Shown here piece after piece: positions 16,335-24,632 of a DNA stretch of 33,416 nt. Position 1 is the stretch's first letter, and every line of letters begins with the position of its first letter. Source of the DNA: Paraburkholderia rhynchosiae (lineage in GTDB: Bacteria; Pseudomonadota; Gammaproteobacteria; Burkholderiales; Burkholderiaceae); contig NZ_PNXY01000047.1 in assembly GCF_002879865.1 (NCBI RefSeq), positions 1 through 33,416 on the forward strand. The letters are read 5' to 3'. The notes beneath the pieces were generated by a model, which did not search any database, was not told the DNA's origin, and saw only the letters and a program-made list of their open reading frames with translations. The translations under genes and the position numbers were made by a program.

Positions 16335-17252
16335 ATGCGAGTCGGGTACATCGGGTTGGGCGCTATGGGGGGCGCGCTTGCCCGTCATCTGATCGGCAAG
16401 TTCCCATTAAGCGTGTTCGACCTGAATAGAAGGGCTGTCGATGCCTTCGTCGAACTCGGCGCAGCAGCGGCGGCGACACCGGCAGAACTCGCACGTAACA
16501 GCGACCTGGTGCTGCTTTGTCTGCCCAGAAGCTCGGATGTTGAAGCGGTGCTTTTCGGCCCGGACGGTGTGGCGCAAGGGCTTTCGTCGGGCAACATCGT
16601 TGTCGATCAAACTAGCGGTGTGCCAGCACAAACCCGAGAATTCGCCCGACGGCTTGAGGGGTTGGGCGTTCCGCTGTTTGACGCTCCGGTCTCCGGAGCG
16701 ATGGCGACCGCAGTTGCGGGAACCATTTCCATTATTGCATCGGGTCCGCATGAGGCATTTGAAACGGCGTTGCCGATCTTGCAGTCAATCAGTCCTAACG
16801 TCTTTCATTGCGGAGAACAGGTCGGTAACGGGCAGACGATGAAAACCGTGAACAACATGATGAACGTCAGCTGCCGACTTGCAACACTCGAAGTTGTCGC
16901 GATGGGGCGGAAATTCGGCCTCCCGCTCGAAGTCATGACCGAAGCGATCAACGCCACGACGGCACGTAATTACACGTCACAAGGAATGTTGCCCGCTATT
17001 GCCCAAGGTCGCAAGTCCACCAAGTTCTGGCTGGCCCTTCAAGTCAAGGATATCCATCAGGCAATCGGACTGGCCGCGGAGCAGCGCGTCCCCATGCCTA
17101 TCGGCGGAGCCGCACGCTCGATACTGCAAATCGGCCTTAATTCGCTAGGTAAGGACGCAGAACTTGAGCAGATGATTGGCGTCATCGAGTCGATGGCCGA
17201 CACAAAGTTTGTAGACGCGACCACAGACGTAAAGTCTCAGGAGGAAAAATGA
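16335..17252 (+). CDS. 3-hydroxyisobutyrate-dehydrogenase-family (beta-HAD) oxidoreductase, active type
   Basis: This is a 305-residue NAD(P)-dependent enzyme oxidising a beta-hydroxyacid or reducing the matching oxoacid. An AGGAGG site precedes the ATG. The N-terminal motif is VGYIGLGAMGGALA (residues 3-16), the substrate loop is DAPVSGA (about 117-122, usually DAPVSGG), and the catalytic lysine is Lys170 in GNGQTMKTVNNMM with Asn173. The C-terminal helical domain contains FWLALQVKDIHQAIGLA. Relatives include 2-hydroxy-3-oxopropionate reductase and L-threonate dehydrogenase (LtnD). The second of these works with OtnK, whose gene lies downstream, so an acid-sugar dehydrogenase role is the best inference. 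The stop overlaps the start of the next gene by four bases. Confidence 0.9.
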   Translation: MRVGYIGLGAMGGALARHLIGKFPLSVFDLNRRAVDAFVELGAAAAATPAELARNSDLVLLCLPRSSDVEAVLFGPDGVAQGLSSGNIVVDQTSGVPAQTREFARRLEGLGVPLFDAPVSGAMATAVAGTISIIASGPHEAFETALPILQSISPNVFHCGEQVGNGQTMKTVNNMMNVSCRLATLEVVAMGRKFGLPLEVMTEAINATTARNYTSQGMLPAIAQGRKSTKFWLALQVKDIHQAIGLAAEQRVPMPIGGAARSILQIGLNSLGKDAELEQMIGVIESMADTKFVDATTDVKSQEEK

Positions 17253-18130
17253 CTACGATTGGCCTGGCGGGAAGCGGTGAGCTTGCTTCGTTTATAGCTC
17301 GCCAGTTGACAAAGTCTCACACTGTTCGCGTTCTGGACACGAACAACGTCTCTGTGCATTGCGCCGGTGCAGAGCGGGTCGACAACGCTGCTAATCTGGC
17401 CATGGGTGTGGACCTCGTCGTCCTCTGCATCGACTCTGACGAGGTGAGAGAAGCATTGCTACGAAGCCCGGATTGGCTGAACGCAGGGTCCGAAAAAAAC
17501 AGAGTCGTGATCGACATGAGCCAAGGCGATCCTGACGATACCAGGTCCCTCGCCAAAGATTTGAGCGAGGTTGGAATTATCTTGGTCGATGCGCCCCTAC
17601 ACACGGAAAACATCGAAGAAGCCCCGGAGGCAGCGGCCATCTTCTTCGGAGGATCCGAAAGCGTCCTCCAGTCCGTGCAAAGCGTTCTTGAAGCTGTCTG
17701 TCCGAAGGTCATTCACTGCGGCGATGCAGGCAGCGGTCACGCCATGCGCCTGGTCGTCGCGGCAATCGCGGCATGCAATCGACTCATTACCTATGAATGC
17801 GCAGCGATGGGGGCCAGGAACGGACTCACGATTGCCGACATGGCCGTCGTGCTGAACAAGAGTTCCGGCTATAACAGCGCCTCGGCACGGGTTCTTCCGG
17901 CGCTCGCAGCCAACAGGCCAACCGCCAATGTCACGCTGGGCAGTTGGGCAAACGACCTTAGAAAGGCATCGGCCGTAGGTATGCGTTACGGAGCTCCGAT
18001 GCTCATCGCAACAATGGCCCGCTCGACGCTGGATGCTGCTGCAAACAGACTTGGTCACTCGGTCAGCGTCGATCGACTTGCGGAGATCTGGGAGCTGGAC
18101 TGCGGCCTACCGGCCCCGGGCGCGCGTTAG
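17249..18130 (+). CDS. beta-HAD-family paralogue lacking catalytic residues, translationally coupled
   Basis: This 293-residue protein overlaps the preceding gene by ATGA. It aligns along its whole length with that protein: TIGLAGSGELASFIARQL replaces the GLGAMG nucleotide motif, DAPLHTENIEEAPEAAAIFF replaces DAPVSG and the following strand, and GSGHAMRLVVAAIAACNRL replaces GNGQTMKTVNN. Thus the catalytic lysine is Arg167 and the following Asn is Val170. The C-terminal helical domain is kept (MGARNGLTIADMAVVLNKSS, WANDLRKASAVGM). Loss of the key residues with an otherwise intact and coupled frame suggests a structural or regulatory subunit pairing with the first protein, or a changed chemistry. 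It is not obviously a pseudogene, since no stop or shift interrupts it. Confidence 0.82.
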   Translation: MTTIGLAGSGELASFIARQLTKSHTVRVLDTNNVSVHCAGAERVDNAANLAMGVDLVVLCIDSDEVREALLRSPDWLNAGSEKNRVVIDMSQGDPDDTRSLAKDLSEVGIILVDAPLHTENIEEAPEAAAIFFGGSESVLQSVQSVLEAVCPKVIHCGDAGSGHAMRLVVAAIAACNRLITYECAAMGARNGLTIADMAVVLNKSSGYNSASARVLPALAANRPTANVTLGSWANDLRKASAVGMRYGAPMLIATMARSTLDAAANRLGHSVSVDRLAEIWELDCGLPAPGAR

Positions 18131-18565
18131 TTGCACGTACCTATCGCAAGGTGGTGAAAGGCGAGCGACGGCATGCAGGACCAACGATTGGCCCAGTCGC
18201 GCAAAAGTGCTTGCGGCCTTGTTTGCGACCAGAGCTTTTGCTGCGGTCGTCCGCGTGCAGTTGACCAGGTCCCAAGAAGACAGTCGGTGCCGAGACTGCA
18301 GCGAAGCCTGTTAGCGAACACGACGCTGCCGCAGGTCACCAAGGGGCCATCGGTGTCCGCGCTCGTGCGCGAAGCCGGCACGTCTTCTGAACCGAAGTAC
18401 TGCGATCGCGTTTGAGGTGATTAAACAGTCGCGAGCCCTTATGCGCTTGTCGGCACGCTGTACAGGTAGTCGACGAGAGAAGCTCGCCGTGGAGCACAGC
18501 GGCGAGCGCGGTTGTGCAGTCAAAGAACTTTTGCGGGCAGCGAAGTCCCGAAAGGAGCGAAGTAA
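18131..18565. other. intergenic region upstream of otnK with a hairpin at 18482-18507
   Basis: No protein-like frame was recognised in these 435 bases. GCTCGCCG (18482-18489) pairs perfectly with CGGCGAGC (18500-18507) around a 10-base loop, about 60 bases before the otnK start. This could be a 5' leader structure or part of a terminator for the beta-HAD operon. The length suggests that otnK has its own promoter. Confidence 0.4.
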
Positions 18566-19843
18566 ATGGCGCAGGCACTGCTCGGCTGCATTGCCGACGA
18601 TTTCACTGGCGCGACCGATCTCGCCAACATGCTCGTGCGCGGTGGCATGCGTACGGTTCAAACCATCGGCTTACCGTCCGCAGGCGTAGAAGTCGAAGCG
18701 GATGCGCTCGTCGTCGCCTTGAAGTCACGCACGATTCCCGCCGATGACGCCGTTCGTGAGTCGCTGTACGCGCTCGAATGGCTGCGCGCGCAGGGTTGCC
18801 GCCAGTTCTTCTTCAAGTATTGCTCGACGTTCGATTCCACCGATAAGGGCAACATTGGACCGGTCGCGGATGCTTTGCTTGACGCCTTGAAGGATGACTT
18901 TACCATCGCCTGCCCTGCCTTTCCCGAGAACGGGCGCACGATCTTTCGCGGCAACCTCTTTGTCGGCGACAAGCTGCTGAACGAGTCCGGCATGGAGCAT
19001 CACCCCCTCACACCAATGACCGATCCTGACCTCGTGCGCGTGTTGCAACGGCAAACGAAATCGAGAGTCGGCCTGATCCGCTATGACAGCATCGCGAAGG
19101 GCACCGACGCAACACGGGCGCGCATCGAGGAATTGAAGGAAGATGGCGTACGGCTTGCCATTGCCGATGCCATGTCCGACTCGGACCTGTTCACGATCGG
19201 CAAAGCGTGCCGCGATCTCATGCTGGTTACAGGTGGCTCCGGCATTGCGCTTGGTCTGCCGCAGAACTTTCACTCGGCCGATCTGCTCGTGTACGCAGGG
19301 CACGCCGATGACCTGCCGAAAATCGACGGCAGAGCGGTCGTGCTTGCGGGCAGCGCATCGACGGCCACCAACGCACAGGTGGCGCACTGGCGCGCCTCCA
19401 GGCCCAGTTTCCGTATCAATCCAATGACGATGTCTCGTGGCGAACCGGTGATCGAGAACGCCGTTCAGTTCGCGCGGAGCCACGACAACGAAACAGTGCT
19501 GATCTACGCGACGTCATCGCCAGACGAAGTAAAAGCAGTGCAGAGGAAGCTGGGCGTCGAAAAAGCCGGACATCTGGTCGAAGATGCACTGGCCTCTATT
19601 GCGCTCAAGCTGCGCGATGCCGGCGTGCGGAAGTTCGTGGTCGCTGGCGGTGAGACGTCCGGAGCGGTCGTGCAAAGGCTAGGCGTGCGCGTGTTGCGCA
19701 TCGGATCGCAAATCGATCCTGGGGTACCAGTAACGCAATCTGTTGGCATCAACGATGAGGCGCCGCTTGCTCTCGTCCTGAAGTCCGGTAACTTTGGAAC
19801 AGTCGATTTCTTTACCAAAGCGCTGAACGCGCTCAGCAGCTAG
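18566..19843 (+). CDS. otnK: four-carbon acid sugar kinase, 3-oxo-tetronate 4-kinase type
   Basis: This 425-residue kinase (formerly DUF1537) phosphorylates C4 acid sugars such as 3-oxo-tetronate using ATP. The ATG follows AAGGAG by eight bases. The N-terminal substrate domain has GCIADDFTGATDLANMLVRG (about 7-26) and FKYCSTFDSTDKGNIGP (about 82-98). The nucleotide domain has VVAGGETSGAVVQRLGV and the end motif GINDEAPLALVLKSGNFG. These match OtnK well. In the known pathway LtnD or DtnD makes the oxo-acid, OtnK phosphorylates it, and OtnI/OtnC (isomerase, class II aldolase) convert it to dihydroxyacetone phosphate. A beta-HAD enzyme lies upstream, but OtnI and OtnC are not in this window. DtnK-like or other specificities remain possible. 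Confidence 0.88.
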   Translation: MAQALLGCIADDFTGATDLANMLVRGGMRTVQTIGLPSAGVEVEADALVVALKSRTIPADDAVRESLYALEWLRAQGCRQFFFKYCSTFDSTDKGNIGPVADALLDALKDDFTIACPAFPENGRTIFRGNLFVGDKLLNESGMEHHPLTPMTDPDLVRVLQRQTKSRVGLIRYDSIAKGTDATRARIEELKEDGVRLAIADAMSDSDLFTIGKACRDLMLVTGGSGIALGLPQNFHSADLLVYAGHADDLPKIDGRAVVLAGSASTATNAQVAHWRASRPSFRINPMTMSRGEPVIENAVQFARSHDNETVLIYATSSPDEVKAVQRKLGVEKAGHLVEDALASIALKLRDAGVRKFVVAGGETSGAVVQRLGVRVLRIGSQIDPGVPVTQSVGINDEAPLALVLKSGNFGTVDFFTKALNALSS

Positions 19844-20193
19844 GCACGTGCCATTCGAGGCTCGCGGACTAAAACGCCGCCAAAACAGCGTTGCCTAAAG
19901 ACACGCCCACGGCTTTAGTGGCGTCCAGTTCCGACCCAAGCCACCCGCCGCCCACGTTGGCTGCCGGCTTTCGCATGATCCGCCGCGCGTAACGAGTGAA
20001 TCTCGCTTAATCGAACGAAACGTCAGCCTAACGCGTGCCCCTCGTTGTTATTGCCTTCCCTCCACTCCATCTCGCCGCCATCCTTCAATCAACCAGTACC
20101 GGCGAGCTGCAAAAAAAGCCTCACTCACCCTTCAACGGATTAACGTGAGGCACTATGAACGCGTCAAGATCGACGCGCCCTCCATAGCCGGAA
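19844..20193. other. intergenic region between convergent otnK and aldehyde dehydrogenase genes
   Basis: In these 350 bases the only clear element is the terminator at 20111-20151. A 35-codon minus-strand frame (19869-19976, MRKPAANVGGGWLGSE...) has protein-like composition but no ribosome site and is not called. Weak short stems near 19873 and 19898 could end the otnK transcript. Confidence 0.4.
20111..20151 (-). terminator. Rho-independent terminator of the aldehyde dehydrogenase gene
   Basis: Read on the minus strand, GCCTCAC and GTGAGGC form a perfect 7-base stem around a 20-base loop, followed directly by seven T residues (20117-20111). It begins 43 bases after the stop of the gene at 20194, so it ends that transcript before it can run into otnK. 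Confidence 0.8.
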
Positions 20194-21627
20194 TCAAGCG
20201 GCTAATTCTGCGTCGAATCCAATCATCGCCTTCGTCTCGAGATACTCTTCCAGCCCAAAGACACCCATTTCACGTCCGTTTCCGGAGCGCTTATAGCCGC
20301 CCATCGGAGCCTCGGTGTTGCTCACGGCACCGTTCAAAAAGACACGGCCCGCCTGAAGCTGTCGACCTACCGACGTGCCTCGTTCCCGGTTCGAGGAGAA
20401 GACATAGGCGCCCAATCCATAAGGCGTTCCATTTGCGATCTCGATGGCTTCTTCTTCGGTACGATACGGAATAACTGCGAGCACCGGCCCGAAAATCTCC
20501 TCTTGCGCGATGCGCATGTTCGGCGTCACATGGGAGAAAATGGTTGGTTTGACGAAGTAGCCGCGCTCCAGTCCTTGCGGTCGCCCTACGCCGCCCACCC
20601 GGACATTGGCGCCCTCTCGAATGCCGATCTCAATGTATTCCTGCACCCGGTCGAACTGCAGCTTGTTCACCACCGGGCCCATGGTCACCTGCGCGTCAAG
20701 CGGATTGCCCACTTTGACCGCCTTCGCCTCCTGCTCAAGCAGTCCCAACACTTCTTCCATCTGGCTCTCATGTACCAGAATTCGCGTCGGCGCGTGGCAA
20801 GATTGACCGCTGTTGGAGAAAGCGCGAGCCACGTTCCATTTCACCGCGGCCTCAAGGTCCGCATCGTCGAGAATAACGTTCGCGGACTTGCCGCCCAACT
20901 CCTGAGCGACACGCTTGACTGAAGGGGCTGCCGCCTCGGCGATCATCACACCTGCTCTCGTCGAACCAGTGAACGAGACCATATCGATGTCCATATGCTT
21001 GCTGATCGCATTACCTACTATCGGACCGTCACCTAGCACCAGGTTGAAGACGCCCTTGGGCACGCCCGCGTCATGAAGCACCTCGGTGAGATGAATTGCA
21101 CTGAGCGGCGTAAATTCGCTTGGCTTCAAGACCACCGTGCAACCGACTCCCAATGCATACGCGAGCTTCGTTGCAAGAAGCTGAAGCGGCCAGTTCCACG
21201 CCGTGATGAGTCCGCAAACACCAATCGGCTCACGACGAACCGTATTGGGCCCGAGACGGTACTCAAACTCATAATCCCTGAGAGTGGCCAGCGCTTGCTT
21301 GAAGGACCCGAGCGCTGCCGGCGCATGAAGCTTCTGTGAGATCGGCGTGCCTAGTTCGAGCGTGACGATTTCTGCGAGTTCTTTCTCGCGGCTAACGAAG
21401 CGGTCGATGATCCGTTCCAGCAAATCAATGCGCTCGGCCTTGGACGTCTTGCCGAAAGACTTGAAGGCAGTCCGTGCAGCCTTCACAGCCAGATCGACGT
21501 CCTCTGCTCCTGCCAGCGCAACGGTCGCGAACGGCTCCTCGGTAGCCGGATTGACCAACGTCCATTCCTTGCGACTAAGAGGAAAAACCCATTCACCGTT
21601 TATGTAGCACTTCTCGTATGATCGCAT
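20194..21627 (-). CDS. NAD(P)-dependent aldehyde dehydrogenase (broad-specificity type)
   Basis: This is a 477-residue enzyme oxidising an aldehyde to a carboxylic acid. The ATG at 21625-21627 follows AGGAG at six bases. Motifs: AWNWP (Asn145), VVLKPSEFTPLSA for the cofactor, FTGSTRAG, Glu243 in AQELGGKSANVI, Cys277 in SGQSCHAPTRI, and EIFGPVL further on. The end TEAPMGGYKRSGNGREMG is complete. It differs strongly from the other two ALDHs here (QELGGKSAN against MELGGHAP), so it came from another lineage. It is a single-gene unit with its own terminator and is divergent from the LysR gene 821 bases away, which makes LysR a candidate regulator. The substrate is unknown. Confidence 0.93.
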   Translation of the reverse strand: MRSYEKCYINGEWVFPLSRKEWTLVNPATEEPFATVALAGAEDVDLAVKAARTAFKSFGKTSKAERIDLLERIIDRFVSREKELAEIVTLELGTPISQKLHAPAALGSFKQALATLRDYEFEYRLGPNTVRREPIGVCGLITAWNWPLQLLATKLAYALGVGCTVVLKPSEFTPLSAIHLTEVLHDAGVPKGVFNLVLGDGPIVGNAISKHMDIDMVSFTGSTRAGVMIAEAAAPSVKRVAQELGGKSANVILDDADLEAAVKWNVARAFSNSGQSCHAPTRILVHESQMEEVLGLLEQEAKAVKVGNPLDAQVTMGPVVNKLQFDRVQEYIEIGIREGANVRVGGVGRPQGLERGYFVKPTIFSHVTPNMRIAQEEIFGPVLAVIPYRTEEEAIEIANGTPYGLGAYVFSSNRERGTSVGRQLQAGRVFLNGAVSNTEAPMGGYKRSGNGREMGVFGLEEYLETKAMIGFDAELAA

Positions 21628-22448
21628 ATCAGTCTCCTGTCAATTCAATCGGTCGATGTTCGCTCAGCGCTTTTTATCGAACCGAAAACAAAATGTGTTC
21701 GCATACGGCGGACCGCGCCTTCGGCGTGTTTCTCACAGATATCGACTGGTTTGTAACGTTCCAGCGCCGTTGATCGACACGGCTTCCTGTGCCCTCGCCT
21801 CGAACGGTCAACGCGGGCGCCTTAAGGGATTGTTCCAATTGATTGGACGCACTACTCCCCTTCAAAGGCTGAGGTTCATCGCGGGCCGCTTGCGCTCGGG
21901 CGGAAAGACACACCAGCTACCGTCATTGTGGCGGAAGAAAATGAGGGCGACGAGAGCCGCACCCGACGCACCTTCGACACGCACAAACCTGTGTTGCTCA
22001 TCGCGACCATGGCTAAACTGCGTAACCCGTACGCTGTCCGTCCTTCCAATCCATTTCTCAATAACGGCGCGCAATGAACTTCCCGAAAGGCTCACAGATG
22101 TCTCCCGCTTGACGAGTTACAACCGCTTAATAGGCGCCGCTCTGTTCTGCGGCGAAGCACGACTACCCACCCCAACGCCGCGAGCCGGCGAACGACGCCG
22201 GTCCGGAAGCAAACAGAGCGCGTTTTCGGTTGAAGGACTGAATTCACTTCGCAGCCTTAGTGACCATGATGAGAGTTTGGAATCGCACCGACGCGGGGTC
22301 AAGTCAGCTATTATGGTGCATTGGTAAGCGGCGCTAACCGCCCGCGACACACTTGTCGTTTGGCATCCAGATAAGTTGTACGCGGGCGGCGGGCGGCGGC
22401 CGGCAGTGCGTTGTGGGCCGTCGACTGTTGAAAGGAGACGTGAGAAAG
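21628..22448. promoter_or_regulatory. long divergent region between the aldehyde dehydrogenase and LysR genes
   Basis: This is an 821-base gap, longer than usual for a LysR-target pair. It contains a perfect 14-base palindrome TCCAAT-TG-ATTGGA (21834-21847), a possible regulator site, and one possible small minus-strand gene (21862-22095). A 223-codon plus-strand frame (21656-22327) has unnatural, Arg- and Ser-rich composition and is not believed. Promoters cannot be placed firmly. Confidence 0.4.
21862..22095 (-). CDS. possible small hypothetical protein (77 aa)
   Basis: A GTG at 22093-22095 follows GGGAGA at about six bases on the minus strand. The product begins MSLSGSSLRAVIEKWIG and contains HRFVRVEGASGAALVALIFF and DGSWCVFPPERKRPAM. 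The central alternating hydrophobic strand followed by an acidic-aromatic turn (DGSW.VFPP) looks like a real small beta-rich protein rather than a chance frame. I do not recognise the family, and no motif gives a function. It is isolated in the ALDH-LysR gap and points toward the ALDH gene. Confidence 0.45.
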   Translation of the reverse strand: MSLSGSSLRAVIEKWIGRTDSVRVTQFSHGRDEQHRFVRVEGASGAALVALIFFRHNDGSWCVFPPERKRPAMNLSL

Positions 22449-23378
22449 ATGGAACTTCGACATCTTCGCTATTTCATTGCGGCTGCGGAGGAAGAACACT
22501 TCGGGCGCGCCGCGGTGCGACTACACATCACGAGGCCGGCCGTCTCGCAGATCATCGCTGACCTCGAGGGAGAGCTCGGAACACCGCTGTTCGAGCGGCT
22601 TGCACATACGGTTAAGCTCACGGCCGCGGGGCGCACGCTACTGCCCCAGCTCGTACGTGTGATGGACGATCTGAATGAAGCGATAGTCCTCACAAAACGT
22701 GTCGGACAGGGTATGACGGGAACGCTTCGGATCGGCTACGGCTCTCTTACGCTAATGCACTCGATTTTCCGCGCGGCAGTCAAGCAATTCCGCGAGAGCT
22801 ATCCTGAGATCAGCCTCTCACTTGTCGAAATGTCAACCTCGCTTCAGCCGAAGGCTCTGGCAGAGGGAAAGATCGATGCCGGGTTCATGCACTTGGGGCC
22901 AAGTCCGCATCCGGGAAAGCGGCGTACCGAGATCAACATGGAGCGCGAAGGCATTGTTCTCGATTCGGTATGCATTCAGACGGGCAACCTCGGTGTCGTC
23001 GTTCCACACGACCACCGATTGGCGCGCAGGAAATCACTCACGCTCGAAGACCTCGCCAACGAGTGGTTTGTGGTGGTACCCAGATCCAGCAGCAGCCTTA
23101 GCTACGGACAGCTTTACTCGTTCTGCCAAGCCGCAGGATTTGAGCCGAACATCGTGCAGGAAGTCAGTACCATCGCGTCCCAACTGAACCTCATTTCCGT
23201 GGGGATAGGGATCGGGCTGGCAGTCATGGGTAAGAACTTTGCATACCCCAGCGACTTAACGATTGTTCCGCTCACCAATCTCAACTATTCGACGCGGTTC
23301 ATCTTCGGGTGGGTAAGCAGACAGAACGATCCTATCCTCGACAAAATGATAGATATTGTGAAGAACCTGTCGAAGTAA
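22449..23378 (+). CDS. LysR-family transcriptional regulator
   Basis: This is a 309-residue DNA-binding regulator. The start MELRHLRYFIAAAEEEHFGR at 22449 is typical of the CatR/CbnR-like branch; a GGAGA lies 12 bases upstream. The N-terminal winged helix-turn-helix contains ARAAVRLHITRPAVSQII-like residues (AAVRLHITRPAVSQIIADLE) and LFERLAHTVKLTAAGRTLLP. The effector domain begins near GTLRIGYGSLTLMHSIF, with LAEGKIDAGFMHLG and VSTIASQLNLISVGIGIGLA further on. It is the only transcription factor in the window. By position it is expected to control the divergent aldehyde dehydrogenase, and perhaps neighbouring operons. The effector is unknown. A terminator follows at 23477-23494. Confidence 0.93.
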   Translation: MELRHLRYFIAAAEEEHFGRAAVRLHITRPAVSQIIADLEGELGTPLFERLAHTVKLTAAGRTLLPQLVRVMDDLNEAIVLTKRVGQGMTGTLRIGYGSLTLMHSIFRAAVKQFRESYPEISLSLVEMSTSLQPKALAEGKIDAGFMHLGPSPHPGKRRTEINMEREGIVLDSVCIQTGNLGVVVPHDHRLARRKSLTLEDLANEWFVVVPRSSSSLSYGQLYSFCQAAGFEPNIVQEVSTIASQLNLISVGIGIGLAVMGKNFAYPSDLTIVPLTNLNYSTRFIFGWVSRQNDPILDKMIDIVKNLSK

Positions 23379-23397
23379 CCAACAGACGCAAAACTGA

Positions 23398-23425
23398 GCG
23401 CCGCATCAAGCCTCAAAGGCGGCGC
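23398..23425. other. inverted repeat after lysR
   Basis: GCGCCGC (23398-23404) pairs with GCGGCGC (23419-23425) around a 14-base loop. There is no T-run; the true terminator is the next hairpin. Confidence 0.4.
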
Positions 23426-23476
23426 CAAAGGTCGTTTCGGCATCCATATTGACCGGGTCGGGCGCGATGCGCGCCT

Positions 23477-23494
23477 AAACCCGGCGGGTTTTTT
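23477..23494 (+). terminator. Rho-independent terminator of the LysR gene
   Basis: AAACCC-GGC-GGGTTT is a perfect 6-base stem running into a run of six T residues. Just upstream a second tight hairpin, GGCGCG-ATG-CGCGCC (23461-23475), adds strength. The element ends six bases before the stop of the convergent dehydrogenase gene. Confidence 0.75.
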
Positions 23495-23499
23495 GCGCC

Positions 23500-24465
23500 T
23501 CAGCGCTTCAGCGCTTCCGGGTTCACCATGTTTACCGTCAAGGTCCCATCCAGGGCGCTGATAAGATTCTCGGCAGCGTTCTTGTTCATTGCATGACGAG
23601 TTTCGTGAGTCGCCGAACCAATGTGAGGCAACGTCACGACGTTGTCCATCTTTAGCAGAGGCGAATCGATCGACAGCGGCTCGTCAACGTACACATCGAG
23701 TCCAGCGCCCGCGATCGTGCCGTGTTCCAGCGCCTCAACCAGCGCCGGTTCGTCAACAATCGGTCCGCGTGACGCATTGATGAGGAACGCGCTGGGTTTC
23801 ATCGCCTTCAGTTGAGGGGTGCTGATCAGATTGCGTGTCTCTTTGGTCAATGGCGCCTGCAATAAAACGAAGTCCGACAATCGAAGGAGTTCATCGAGGT
23901 CGACCTTCCTCGCTCCATACTCTCGCTCAGCGCGCCCGTTGACACCTTGGTCGACGTACAGCACATTCATCTGAAAACCCAGCGAAGCGCGTCGAGCCAC
24001 CGACGCTCCGATACGCCCGAGGCCAACAATGCCCAGCGTCTTATGATGGACGTCCACGCCAAACAAGTCCTCACCGATTTTCTTCGTCCACTTACCGGCC
24101 TTTACATACGCCGCGAGTTCGGCAAGACGCCGTGCCGTAAGAAGAATGAGCGAGAATGCGGTGTCTGCCGTGGATTCCGTGAGCACGTCTGGGGTATTGG
24201 TCAGGAGGATCCCACGCCCATTCAGATAGCTAACGTCAAACGCATCGAAGCCGACCGAGACGGTGGAAAGCACCTTGAGACGGCGGGCACCCTCGAGAGT
24301 TTCAGCGTTCATCTTTACGCCGGTTCCGATGGCGCCGTCAGCGTCCTTGAGTGCTTCAACCAACGCCCCCGGCTGCTTCGGATCGACGATCGTAACTTCT
24401 GCATGCGAGCGTAGGTACGCAATCGTTTCCTCCGGGAGCGGCTTATAAACTACGATCTTCTTCAT
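23500..24465 (-). CDS. D-2-hydroxyacid dehydrogenase, glyoxylate/hydroxypyruvate/2-ketogluconate reductase type
   Basis: This is a 321-residue NAD(P)H-dependent reductase of 2-oxoacids. The ATG at 24463-24465 (MKKIVVYKPLPEET) is preceded by GGAAA; an upstream start is less likely. The catalytic domain has VSVGFDAFDV and TPDVLTESTADTAFSL. The Rossmann motif is GIVGLGRIGASVARR (about 145-159). The triad is Arg233 in NASRGPIVDE, Glu262 in GLDVYVDEP and His281 in LPHIGSATHE. This matches GhrB/TkrA-type enzymes. It is the last gene of the racemase-aldolase set (167 bases after the aldolase) and could reduce glyoxylate, hydroxypyruvate or a related product released by that aldolase. It converges on the LysR gene. 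Confidence 0.9.
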   Translation of the reverse strand: MKKIVVYKPLPEETIAYLRSHAEVTIVDPKQPGALVEALKDADGAIGTGVKMNAETLEGARRLKVLSTVSVGFDAFDVSYLNGRGILLTNTPDVLTESTADTAFSLILLTARRLAELAAYVKAGKWTKKIGEDLFGVDVHHKTLGIVGLGRIGASVARRASLGFQMNVLYVDQGVNGRAEREYGARKVDLDELLRLSDFVLLQAPLTKETRNLISTPQLKAMKPSAFLINASRGPIVDEPALVEALEHGTIAGAGLDVYVDEPLSIDSPLLKMDNVVTLPHIGSATHETRHAMNKNAAENLISALDGTLTVNMVNPEALKR

Positions 24466-24632
24466 TTCCAATTTCCCTATAGTGTGGCAGCCCAACGCGA
24501 TGCCCAGCGGATGGACACGCGGCTGCGGCTTGCGTGCCGGCAGACTCGATCTACAGGGCCCGTGACGCGGCCCGACCTACTCGCAGTACAGCCGCTCGCC
24601 GGCTCGCCGTCTTGCGGCGGTCAGCTAGGCAC

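Noticed and set aside
18131..18565. Short frames on both strands in the otnK upstream region as gene relics
   Set aside because: All three plus-strand frames and the minus-strand frames were read; none gave a recognisable family pattern.
19869..19976. Minus-strand frame of 35 codons (MRKPAANVGGGWLGSE...) as a gene or relic
   Set aside because: It looks protein-like at its end (GVSLGNAVLAAF), but it is short, lacks a ribosome site, is followed upstream by a stop, and no family was recognised.
21656..22327. Plus-strand frame of 223 codons as a gene
   Set aside because: The composition is unnatural (rich in Arg, Ser and Pro without hydrophobic core pattern), there is no ribosome site, and a more protein-like frame lies on the other strand.
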